From Psococerastis gibbosa (taxonomy: Eukaryota; Arthropoda; Insecta; Psocodea; Psocidae): a stretch of DNA of 64,000 nucleotides. The position numbers and the translations under genes were made by a program. Positions 42,109 through 52,558 of the stretch are shown one piece after another. The stretch lies in contig OZ020485.1 in NCBI GenBank assembly GCA_963971405.1, forward strand, positions 49,163,469 to 49,227,468, given 5' to 3'. Each line of letters begins with the position of its first letter. Position 1 is the first letter of the stretch. The notes under the pieces were generated by a model. It saw only the letters and a program-made list of their open reading frames with translations. It ran no database searches and had not been told where the DNA came from.

Positions 42109-42335
42109 CTATATATTATTCCAGAAGTGAGTGGTCAGTATACGGAACACTGCTACCTGTTCTCCGATACCTCATTGACGACCTGTTCATTCATTTACCC
42201 GAGTTTCTTCGTATCATACAAGCGGTGATTAATTCGGAGACTCCTACACCAGTGGAAACCAATCTTCCGAATTCATTAGTGCAGAGACTTTTTCTTGAAT
42301 TATCGTATTGTCATGGATGTATGTTTGCCTCGTGA
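42109..42335 (+). CDS. Short unassigned Polinton-side ORF
   Basis: A plus frame, open from the Gypsy edge to TGA at 42333-42335, with a hydrophobic helical part (TLLPVLRYLIDDLFIHL) and a Cys-containing end. Its start is cut off by the Gypsy fragment. It overlaps the next ORF by 23 bases, a compact arrangement that suits a virus-like element. It may be the tail of a larger lost gene. Confidence 0.4.
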
Positions 42336-42701
42336 AGTGGCTGTAGTAGATTTTCAAGCCATCTATGATGATGATTATAATTATATAATACGAGAACTGA
42401 CAATTGTCAGGAATAAGGCTTGTCAAACCTTCTTTTTTAAATTACCGGAAAAATTTGAGGTTACCAGTGAAAAGGCCATAAAAAGTAATTACATCACCAT
42501 GGAATTTCCAAACTAGGTGGCGACATTCCGTACGCTTTACTTGAACCCATTTTTAGACACAATGTACCGAATGTTCTATTTGTACTTTGTAAAGGGGCGG
42601 ACAAGGTTAAATTTTTTAAATCGCAATTTACATATGTAACTTTTCTTAATTTGGAGAACTGTAACTGCCCTAAAAACTATAAAAGTACAAGTTTAAATTA
42701 A
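42313..42701 (+). pseudogene. Polinton-side small protein, frameshifted
   Basis: ATG at 42313 begins MDVCLPREVAVVDFQ. The first frame stops at 42514-42516, but the next one continues from about 42515 with GGDIPYALLEPIF and ends with NLENCNCPKNYK and TAA at 42699-42701. So a frameshift lies near 42510. I recall similar small proteins in arthropod mobile elements, possibly with an exonuclease-like fold, but cannot name the family. This is the rightmost sequence I connect with the Polinton. Confidence 0.45.
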
Positions 42702-42796
42702 TTGTACAATATATCTCATATTGTTGTATGTGACGCACAAATGTAGAATTCAGATTGAAAGTGAGTACTTGCCTACTTGCCAAACAACATGAATCT

Positions 42797-44369
42797 TTAA
42801 AAGTCGCCCATCATTACCTTAAAAAAGACGACTATCCATTTAGGCCAAACGAAGCGGTTGCGCACTAAATTCACTGAGCCAGATAAGCCGGGATGTGCTA
42901 GCGAATGCAAAGAGTCAAAAATTATGCGGCGAAACTTAAGTGGTAGGTAGGGGCGGATAACCCCACACGAGTTGTCACGCACTATTTTTAATCCACTTGG
43001 CAGGACAATGTCACAAAATTTAAGTGACGACGTTCCAGATTGTCGAAGTTGAATTAATTCTAGATCAGTTTCTTGCTCTTTGGCAACGTCCTCCGCGTCC
43101 ACCACCTGCGGAAACGTAATGGCTGAAAGGCGAGAGAAGGTATCGGCAACCACATTATCTTCTCCAGCCACGTGTCTAATGTCTGTGGTGAACTGTCCCA
43201 CAAAGTCTAAATGCCTTAGTTGTCGAGGTGATGCATCTTCTGGTCGCTGTTGGTATGCGAAGATAAGTGGTTTGTGATCAGTAAAAATGGTAAATGGCCT
43301 TCCTTCGAGTAAGAAACGAAAATGTCGAACCGCAAGATACATCGCCAACAATTCCTAGTCGTATATACTGTAGTTCCTTTGGGCGGGGGAGAGTTTTTTT
43401 GGAAAAGAAAGCTAACGGTTCCGAAACACCGTCCCGTTTCTGCTCTAAAACCGCCCCAACTGCAAAATCTGAGGTATTGACCTTTAGAGACCAAGGAAGG
43501 GAGGCGTCAGGGTAAGCGAGCGTAACGCTTTGGCGAGTTCTTCCTTTAACCGCTTGAACGCTGCTGAGGTTTCATCTGTCCAATTGACTGCTTGTCGGTC
43601 GCGTTTCTTTAGTGGGTGTGCTTGGTGTGCCTAGCTGAGGGGGTGTTGCTGTTCCCAAAACTTACTACTTTGGTGCCTTCTTGAAGAGACGGGCGCCCGT
43701 GTGCGTAGTGAATTGAAGTTCTGGTAGACTAAGAGGGGGGGGGGGGGCACGGCACGACTCACTATAATATTGAAATAGTAAAATTGTATAAAATGACAAC
43801 AGTTACGGTAGGTACTTGTGACTACTGACTTAGCGGGTTATCGACTGATATTGATTGTATGTGCAGTTATTCCTTTAGACATGTTTTAACTTGACTATTC
43901 TTGGCTCCCGCTATGAGTGGAAAGAGAAGACTTTGAGTGTGCTGATTGCGGTAATGTTCTGCGATAGACGTTAACCATTCCTAGAAATCGTCGTAATTCA
44001 CTTACATTTGTAGGCTTCGGGAAGTTCATAACAACGTTCACTCGATCCGGAAGGGGTGAAATTCCTTTTTTAGTAACTGTGTACCCTAAGAATGCCACGG
44101 AGGTTTCCCCAAACACACATTTACCCGGGTTTATATTTATGTTATGATTACTCAAACGCTCGAATAATGTTAGCAGATGTTCGTTATGTTCTTTTTCTCC
44201 TCGCGATGCTACCAAAATGTCATCTAAATAACAGTATACGAAAGGTATGTCACTTAAGAGAGAGTTCATGTAACGTTGAAATGTTTGTGCCGCATTTTTC
44301 AGGCCAAATGGCATTCTCAAAAATTCGAATAGGCCGAAAGGTGTGATTACTGCTGTTTTATCTATGTCC
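42797..44369 (-). pseudogene. Gypsy pol remnant: RT, RNase H, integrase start
   Basis: Minus strand. RT in 43895-44369: TPFGLFEFLRMPFGLKNAAQTF and YCYLDDILVASR (Tyr-Leu-Asp-Asp), then FLGYTVTKKGI. RNase H in 43350-43630 (another frame, with a stop near 43355) and 42797-43351 (TDHKPL, RHVAGEDNVVAD), then the start of the integrase finger (HSLAHPG ... RNRFVWP). About 270 bp between RT and RNase H (43640-43900, with a 14-bp G run near 43737) does not fit the protein and may be an insertion. The rest of integrase is missing at the left edge. Confidence 0.75.
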
Positions 44370-44468
44370 TAATTAAAAAATAAGTAAAAAACTTTTAACA
44401 AAGATTTAATATCTCAACCGTTAGAGAAGAAAAAATAACAAGCTATAGTTGCCATAGCAACCACAACT

Positions 44469-45020
44469 AATAGAGGAGGCTAGTTTATTTCAATTTGCCC
44501 TCACACTAGCCTTCTCTAGAAGCGTCTTTAGCCGACCACGAGTCAATCCTTTTGTGAGGAAATCTGCCACTTGACTCTTATCACCTTCTTGTTAGAAGGC
44601 ACATCAACCATTTCAAACACATTATTTTCCTTGAGAGACTCCATCTCCTCGTTCATTGCACTTTGCCAATGCCACCATTGAGGACTCTTAACGGCTTCGC
44701 TATTGGTTGGCCCCGCATCAGCCAAGCACACGTAGTCGGTCAGATAGCCAGGTCGACGTTGCTGCCTTTGTGGTCGACCCACAACATGAGTAACGTCATC
44801 GACGCTGCTATGACTGCCATCATCACTAACAGTCTCACTGACATCATCTGGAAGCTCATCACATACAACACTCGAAATGACGACCTTAGTAACAGGGTTA
44901 GGCCTGTTAAGAATTACGATTACGAACCTCAGCATTGGGTCTATGCATATCAGCTGCCGAATACGCAGCACCGGTCTGGAACGTGTCTGCACACACCAAA
45001 GAGGTCGATTTTGCTGTAAA
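44469..45020 (-). pseudogene. Copia fragment with large internal deletion
   Basis: Minus frame 44543-44992 holds the linker before RT (RRPGYLTDYVCLAD, then WQSAMNEEMESLKENN and RVKW). It jumps directly, in another frame, to the polyprotein end (VADFLTKGLTRGRLKTLLE, about 44487-44570). RT and RNase H cores are deleted. A different family from the Copia at 37-40 kb. Confidence 0.65.
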
Positions 45021-45049
45021 TGGGGCTGCTCGAATCATCTCAGGCTGTC

Positions 45050-45474
45050 TCAAACCCACCCCAGTAACTGTTTCATTTTTGTAATTCCCAAATGAGTGTG
45101 ATGTAATTCATCTAACACTGGTGTTTGCATTGATCTTGGAATTACTACTCGATGTTCCCGGAAGATAAGGTCTCTAGAGAAACTCTGTATGTGCTTGTCT
45201 CTAGTTCATTTCGGATTTCTCGAAGTTCCTCATCTTTATCTGTTTCCTCACGCAAGGTTTTATAATTTACTTTTATTGATGAAATAGCAAACACTAAAGT
45301 GAAGTATATTGAATTAACATCTGAATTGATTTCACTTTCAATTTCAGGTTTCGCTTTTATTGGTGCTCTTGATAGACAATCGGCATTAGTATTGTCAATC
45401 CCCTTCTTGAACATAACTTGATAATTAAATTGTGAAAGGTACGCCGCGTACTTCTGGAGTAGCGACGACGTCAT
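45050..45474 (-). pseudogene. Gypsy fragment: RNase H end and integrase start
   Basis: NADCLSRAPIK in the 45145-45474 frame and, further left, an IPRSMQT ... HTHLGITKMKQLL integrase finger. It is clearly related to 3086-3872, so the same Gypsy family has fragments at both ends of the coding-repeat region. It is cut soon after the finger near 45055. Confidence 0.65.
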
Positions 45475-45559
45475 TTTTGGTATCCGAGCATTTTGATGAA
45501 AAATGCGAACTAATTATTCATTGTCTGTGACATTTGGAACAGATTAAAACGCATAAATA

Positions 45560-46200
45560 AAAATATGAATGACCCAAACCCCGTTGCTGTACCTGGAGAT
45601 TGGGTAGAAGATTTTTTTAGATAAATATGCCTCTCCATCCGCTTCTTATTCAACCGAGTTCTTACTGTCGGGTGGACCACCCCCAAATATAGGCTATAAT
45701 TCATTGAGTAGACCCTTTACTCAAGCCGAGTTCAATAGTGTTCTACGGAATAAAGGGGGGTCTGCCCCAGCCCCGTCCTCATCACATACCCTATTCTATT
45801 TCACCTGCCACTCATTTTTAAGCTACATCTCCTAAAACTTTTTAACACATTTTGGAATAATGCTGACTATCCAGTTGAATGGTCTAGGGTCACGATAATA
45901 CCCATCTTAAAACCTGGGAAAAAAAGCAATATTGCGTCCTCTTACAGACCCATCTCATTAACATCCTGCGTTCTCAAGACCTTTGAGCGCCTAATAAAAA
46001 ACCGAATCCAATGGTTGATAGAACACAATAACATCCTACCTGATTCCTAATGTGGCTTCCGCTCAGGTCGGTCTGTTTATGATACCATGGGCAAACTAGT
46101 GTGCGGTATTATACCCTAGAACGGCGTAAAATCACATTAGCATTATTTCTTGATTTTAAGGGTGCCTATGATGAGGTCCCTTGGACTATGCTGATCCAGC
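45560..46200 (+). pseudogene. LINE RT fragment, plus strand
   Basis: Across several frames: SRPFTQAEFNSVL, then IIPILKPGKKSN and SYRPISLTSCVLKTFERL, and FLDFKGAYDEVPW (RT motif A) near 46140-46190. Frameshifts and a stop near 46048 make it dead. It breaks off at 46200 in a Cys-poor repeat region, before motif B. Confidence 0.65.
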
Positions 46201-46480
46201 GATTACCCGTATAGCACAGATTGGCTCGAAACACGATCGTGATGCGCTCGGACCTGGAGCGTAATGTGATCGGAATGAGAGCGCAAGCAGCTCGCGATCA
46301 CTATCAAATTAGGAGTTATGACCGCTTTGTGCGCAGTTTCGCTCCTGTGCGGCCGAACCAGTTCCGCACCTCCGAGCCGATCGCGAGACGATTTCGCTCC
46401 TATCCTGATCACCTCCCGCTGCTGCATAATGTTACTGCGCTCCTATTGCGATCGTCTCATGCTTCTCTTCCGCGCCTTCT
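46200..46480. repeat. GATC-rich low-complexity region
   Basis: Many GCGATC, GATCGT and CTCCTAT elements in an irregular pattern with a 62-87-codon by-product frame. It grades into the 44-bp tandem array. Confidence 0.4.
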
Positions 46481-46665
46481 TTGATCATATTATGCTTCTA
46501 TTATGAGTGACTCGCGATGCTATTTTAATCTTATTATGCTGCTATTATGAGCGACTTGCGATGCTATTTTAATCATATTATGCTGCTATTATGAGCGACT
46601 CTCGATGCTATTTTAATCATATTATGCTGCTAGTATGACCCTCTCATGACTGTAATGTGCACCTA
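46481..46665 (+). repeat. Tandem repeat, 44-bp unit, about four copies
   Basis: Unit core ATTATGCTGCTATTATGAG plus CGACTCGCGATGC, repeated with one or two changes per copy. The last copy is more diverged. Confidence 0.75.
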
Positions 46666-48300
46666 TTCTAATCGCTTTCCGAGCCTGCCTTAATCTTGTC
46701 ATGCAGATGGTAGGATTTTTAATTACTACAAAAAACTTTTATTGTAGAAAAATTGTTTTTATTACGGTATGCAATAAGAAAGAAACAGATTACATAGCAC
46801 TTTAATATTCAATACATACAAATAAATAGAACCCACTGAAATACTGAAATAAATCGTACTTACAGTACAAGTTCTTACTTAGCAGGCACGAGAAATACGC
46901 ATGCCACAACAAATATTTCCGTAAATTTTTTTCTAACTTATTTTTTGACAATTAAATGTATACCAGTGACGGTAAAACATAGGATCTAAATGAAAATGAC
47001 ACATGTTATACTTAAAACGTAAGGCTAAGGCTACTGACAATGATTCTCCCACTTCCAAATTTTCATTTTAGCCTATTTCAATTTAAATATTATTTGATTG
47101 GAAATATCAGCCCAGAGTGGAAATGAAATCATATTGAGCTTATTTGCTTTTTGAGTTCTATTTGAACTACCGATTGAGATATCCACGTCATCATAGTGAT
47201 GATAATATACTGTACAGTAGTCAGTAATATCATACAGTGCACTTAATATCAGAATAGTCTACTTGACAGTTCTTTCATTTCTTTATTACTATTTATAAAA
47301 GGTTAAATCGAGTACAAACAATTTAATGAATGTAGACCTATCATTGGTATATTGTAATATTTAAACATAAAATGTGCTTTACAAGCCAGCTTAATATTTC
47401 TTTTTCTTGTTTAGTATAATTAAGGCTGCATTGAAGAAAAAAAATGTAGATACAGTGAGCCTATGAGCTATGAGCCTATGGCCCTCTCTTACACCCAACT
47501 GTACATATCAACGACAGTTTAATTGCAATGTAGGTTAACAATAATAATAGGCCTACAATAAGTTTGTATTGTACATTTTACTGTCATTTTTCACCCATTT
47601 TAACCATCAAATTTAAATTCATGGGAACAAATCTTTCTTTTCCCTACTACTAAAAATGACGTTTTTATGAAAAAAATAATTTTAAGGGGGATAAAATATA
47701 TCTGATAGGTAATGTTTTAAAATAGATTTTCTAACATTGTCAAGTAGCCTCTTTGTTAACACTACCCTTACTACTACTGTTTTTCTAATCATAAATATTC
47801 TTAAACTCCCCTTGTTTGCCATATATACTGTAAATAGTGCAAATATATATATATTCTTATAATTCTGCGGTATGTATATTGTAACCTAAAAAAATACTGA
47901 GCATAATCAAGGATAACAAGATATATATATGATATCATATATGCAGTATATCATCAGGCAAAGGTTGGTAGAAAGCATATCATACACCTTACAAAAATAC
48001 ACTCGTTCTGTGGCGGCTGCATAAAAGTCTGACACGATTGCATAGTCAATTTTTTTCAGGAGACGTGATAGGGTACCCAAAAACAGTCAACATTACATGT
48101 TAAAGAAAATGACATAGATTATACTGTTGGCTAAACATTATTAAAAACATTACTACAGCAAAAACTAGATTTACCTAGGCCTATTCTACCGTGCTAAGCT
48201 TAACCTAACACCAACCATAAAAACGAATAAAACGTTTTTGTTAATCTGAATCATGGATTTGACACTACTTGAGGACTATTGGTTGGTAGAAATAGTTAGT
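46666..48300. other. No gene seen; AT-rich
   Basis: AT-rich sequence without long frames. A 22-bp piece (about 47482-47503, CCCTCTCTTACACCCAACT) recurs at 57678-57696 beside a SINE, so a decayed SINE tail may be present. Confidence 0.5.
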
Positions 48301-48307
48301 TAGGGCA

Positions 48308-48697
48308 CTTAAAGGGCCAGCCGGAGTCGGCCATATTCCATTTTTGGTTCAAACTTCAATTTATCATGAACTATGGAATGCAGAACAATGAAAAAATGCA
48401 GAATCGCAAGAAGAATTTTTTCTCCTAATTTTGATATATAGTATGTGGCCCCCAATTCGCCACAGTTAATGAACTCCTTCAACTTGAACTCCTGAGTGAC
48501 CGTTATTTTTTGCGTATCAAGTTCACTAACTATAGCCGATCGGTATTGATAATTGCAACATACTATGTATCAAAATTAGGAGAAAAAATTCTTCTTGTGT
48601 TTTTGTTTTTTGTTTGCGTTCCATATTACATGAGAAATTGAAGTTTGCACAGAAATGGAATATCGGTGACTTCGGTTTGCTCTTAAATGAATTTTGT
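48308..48697. repeat. Palindromic MITE-like repeat (about 390 bp)
   Basis: Inverted arms of over 120 bp with some mismatches. The best-conserved part is 48404-48444 against about 48559-48599 (AAGAAGAATTTTTTCTCC and complement). No terminal duplication was identified. Confidence 0.65.
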
Positions 48698-51390
48698 AAA
48701 ATTTCCAGCTGTGAGGCATGGACTGAACTCACTAACTTCCGATATTACCAATGATTTTTTAATGCAATGCCGAAGTAGAAGAGAATGCGCCAACTCAACG
48801 ATAACCACGCTAAATGAGAAAAAAGCTCCTTGCATTAGTCATAATATCATTTTTATATTAATTAATAAAAGTTTTATTGGCAGGAGTTGGGTTTTAAATT
48901 ACGATTGCTTCAATAATAATAAGCGGATTTACTTAATGGCTCAATTTTAAAACGCGAATGTACTCCCGGTCTCAAACAAAAGGTGTCTCAGCGTTGTTTT
49001 TGATTCATAGCGTATTCTTTCAACATTAACACAATCTGATACTCAAGTTAGGGCCAACAAAAATTGTCAAATGTGTCAGGAAATAAATTTATTTATGGCC
49101 TTCGGTTGCGCTATGGAAAAATGTGTCTACCCCATCGGAATAGGAAAATGCCAAAATATAATTTCGAAAATATGTCTTTTAGCTTAGCACGGCAGTATTG
49201 GTCAGCTCTTACGTTATTGCGTTCACCTAATACACAAAGTAGACTATGCCGTTTTAGAAAGAAATAACATTGTCTTTGATTTCATTATGAGCTCATTTTG
49301 GTCCTTTCCGCCCACTCTTACAATTAACCGATTTTAATGCATAATGTATGATATTATCATGATGCCATAGCATACAGTTATAAGCATGATCCACTGAACC
49401 ATCACTGTGTAAAATTTATCAGTTTAAGACAAAAAAAAAAGTTCTAAACCTTAATAATTTGACCCACTTATTAACATAGAAAAAAAAGTACCTAGCAGGA
49501 AGATAAGTGAACTGTTTTAGATGGCCCAGTGCGCTACGGATAACAGTTTGTTCAAAATAAATTAGAGTAAACAGGTTACACAAAGAAATGGTGATGGCTG
49601 TATGTCCTCATTCCTCTTTAAAAAAAAACGTACAAAAATATTTCAGGCCAATTTGATCAAACAATTTCTCCAGGGGGCACCATTGGGCCCTCGTGTTTGC
49701 AGTTTTACGAATCTTGAATTTTTAGAAATTAAACCTAACGTTACTGCTTCAAAATGATTAAAAATCAGGTTTAACATGTGTATTAGTTACTTATACTTGG
49801 AACCTGACTACATGGGCTATAATTTTTTTTTCGTATAAGTACCTATTGTACTATTGACAGATCCCCCATTCAAAATTCCTGGGCAAGGCATTGAATGTCT
49901 GCTTAATTGTATTCTACGGGGTAGTGGCTAGTTTATTCTAAGCTACTCAGAAGTCTCATACAATAATACTAAACTTGTTAAAAGTTAATACACCCTTCGG
50001 GTAATTGTTCATGGCTCAAATTTTATAGTTTCATTATATTATGCATTCGTTTACCGCATTGGGTCATAACAATAATATTTTTTACAATTTCAGTAGTCCT
50101 ATCCAATATTTTACTCAAAACTTTGGTCTTATAATTTCTAAAATAAAATAGAAATAGCCGCAACTGAAATCTTTTGACGGTCCTATTCCACTTCGTCTCT
50201 CCACAGGTCCCATGGTGTTCCTTGCCGACTGAAGTTCTCCATTCTCGCTCTAAAATGACAATCGAAGTATCTGAAACAAATGCAATTCCAGCATTATCAA
50301 TGTCAGTATAGCCTATTCCAATGGCCGTAAGCATTATACATAATAGCAAAGTTTCAAAAAGTTCACCTTAATTGTTAGCGGCGTCATTATGATGTAGACC
50401 TATTTATAAGGTTGCAATAAAATTAGATAAATCAAATTTCACTCCTTTTTTACACTCATAGCAAAAATACACTAGCCTAGAGAATTTCACCTTTTTCGAA
50501 GTACAGTACTGTTCGTTGTGAAAAAAAAGTAAGACAGCGTCTATGGAAATGGCATACTAGCCAATACTTTTTAATGTAATGACAATAAATTCAGCCTTAT
50601 TGGGATAATAGGGTGAGAGTAAGAATTTTGAATGTGTAAGCTTCTAAGCTATTATATCAATGAAAATGCTAACATCGAAAATAGAACAAAATAATGGTGT
50701 AAGCAATTTATGAAGTTATACATAATAGCCACCTTATTAACTTTATGAAACTTAAATGTCACTCTTTTTATTTTGAAATACCTACTTTGGGCGGCCTATC
50801 TGAGGACTTGTTAATGCTACGCTCATCACTTACCCAGTAATGAATTCACTCTCTCGCTGGCAAGGTGGGGGCTCGGCTGTTAGAATTCCAATCTGGTCCC
50901 AAATTTTTCATAACTTCATTTCCCTAAATAACTTGTTTGTATGTTCGTAAGCTATCGCCCGAATAGGTAGTATTAATTCCTTCTGGTGATTCCTGCAAGG
51001 AAAAGATAAATAAATTAGGTATACCGAGCAGTTTTATTTAATAGTCTTTGTACAATAATGTGCTTGATAATAATTATGATTACAATAATCAAATTAATTA
51101 CGGTATTTACAATTAATAAACACGACCCCCCCCCCCCTAAAAATTGACGAGTTAAGTGTTAACACTAGATAGAATTATTAGGTTTCTTTGATGAATTTGC
51201 CCAAAATAAGAAAGTGCACGGAATTTCAACTAGATAAAATGAATAAGATTTTATTGATTAGTACGTATATTCCAAAACATTTCAAATAACCCCTTGAAAA
51301 CCAATCGATTTAAATGAACTTTTGCACCAATCATTCTGGAACCAATCCCAGCTTCGCCCATACCTATCGATGCTTTCTTACTTCAGCCCA
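48698..51390. other. No gene seen; AT-rich
   Basis: Only short unmatched frames, for example 50023-50349 minus (108 codons) without a known motif. No repeat structure was recognised. Confidence 0.5.
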
Positions 51391-51545
51391 TGTTTAAGGT
51401 GCTAAATAAAATAACAAAAGAGAACCGGGTGCTTTCCAATGCAAGGTTCTGGTTTTGATGAAAAAATAATTTGTTGAAGAAATTATGGATAATTCATCCC
51501 CACGTGACAGCCTACCCTGCCATTTTCATCACTGTGTATTACCAT
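51391..51545 (+). repeat. Partial diverged copy of the dispersed repeat
   Basis: Matches the right third of 1016-1664 (GATGCTTTCTTACTTCAG..., then a GGTGCTTTCC-type stretch and CCTGCCATTTT), much eroded. Confidence 0.4.
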
Positions 51546-51779
51546 TACGTATTATTATATTGATCTGCTCGTCTATGTAATATCGTGACTCAGTGATTTA
51601 GGGAAACGGAAAAATCGAGGCCACCGAAATTTATTGCAAATGCAACATTATTTAGCCTACCATGGAACTACTCAAATTATTTATTACATTTACGGTACCG
51701 GCAGTATACTAATTGATGTATAAGAAAGCATGTACAGGTTCACTCGAACTTGTTCTAAGTGCAGAATGAAAAAAATGCC

Positions 51780-51865
51780 CGAAAGGGACTCGAAGTCTCG
51801 TTCTGGTAAGTAACCATGCAGCATGCGCATAATTATTACGAATGAACTAATCGGTCAGTCGACCC
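51780..51865 (-). repeat. Possible tRNA-derived SINE head
   Basis: Minus strand has a B-box-like TTCGAGTCC at 51786-51794 and an A-box-like stretch near 51847-51857. The middle part ATGCGCATG resembles the head at 62.1 kb. Weak. Confidence 0.3.
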
Positions 51866-51891
51866 CATGTTTATAGTTCCCAAACTTTTTT

Positions 51892-52558
51892 GCTTTCCAA
51901 TTTATACGGTAGTATAAGGAAAGCTTTGTGATGGTCGAAATTTTCGATTCCGAGATTTCAACGGATTTACACGTTTTGAGGTCCCAGGAACCCAAAACGG
52001 TGGTTTTCACGAAATGTTTGTCTGTCACTCTGTCTGTCTGTCTGTATGTCTGTTCATCGATTTCCGGGCAAACGACTCAGTCGATTTTGATTAAATTTGG
52101 TATGTAGGTTTACAAAAATCATACCTCAGGACCATTTTTTTTATTTTGGGCCAACTCAATTTGGGGGGGTTTTATTCTCAAAAAACTAAAAAAAAAACGT
52201 CTAAAAACATTATTTCTCCAAAACGGCTCCAATGATTTCTTTTAAATTCACATATGTTGTAGTCGTTAGTAATATTGACAAAATGCGGGGGGTCGCTTGC
52301 CCCTTGATAGGTTGCTTCTGGGGGTAAAAAAATAAAAATAACTAAATTTTAATGAAAAATGACTAAAAAATAATTTTCTGCGAAACCTTTCTATCGATGA
52401 TTTCTACCTTCAGGCATGTTTTAGGTGTTAAATTGAGTAACGGAACCGGACAGGTTGCTTTCCCAAAAAACTATTTGGTTTTGTGCAAAAAATTATTTTT
52501 TTGAAAAAAATGAAAATTCGCGCTCAAATGCATTGCGTGTCCTGCCATTATTGCTCCT
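51892..52558 (+). repeat. Dispersed repeat, copy 2
   Basis: Same orientation and near full-length match to 1016-1664, including the GTCTGTCTG run, the G-rich GGGGGGGTTTTATTC stretch and CCTGCCATTATTGCT at the end. Confidence 0.85.

Larger units (their letters stand above)
19820..42701 (+). mobile_element. Decayed Polinton/Maverick (adintovirus-like), with nested insertions
   Basis: Plus-strand gene set in order: polB (19828 to about 33856 in three blocks), an unassigned stretch, packaging-type ATPase, a small basic protein with a glycine-rich tail, a Glu/Arg-rich protein, a chromodomain integrase, a basic Gly-rich protein, a beta-rich virion-type protein, and two short overlapping ORFs. This combination of protein-primed PolB, retroviral-type integrase and packaging ATPase is diagnostic of Polintons. 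Frameshifts and stops hit most genes. Removing the Gypsy, the palindrome, the Copia and the Gypsy fragment leaves about 8-9 kb, short of the usual 15-20 kb, so parts are lost. The terminal inverted repeats were not found. Confidence 0.85.

Noticed and set aside
46481..46665. CRISPR array
   Set aside because: The units are directly adjacent without distinct spacers and the genome is eukaryotic.
50023..50349. 108-codon minus frame as a gene
   Set aside because: No recognisable motif and no supporting start or neighbour; probably chance.
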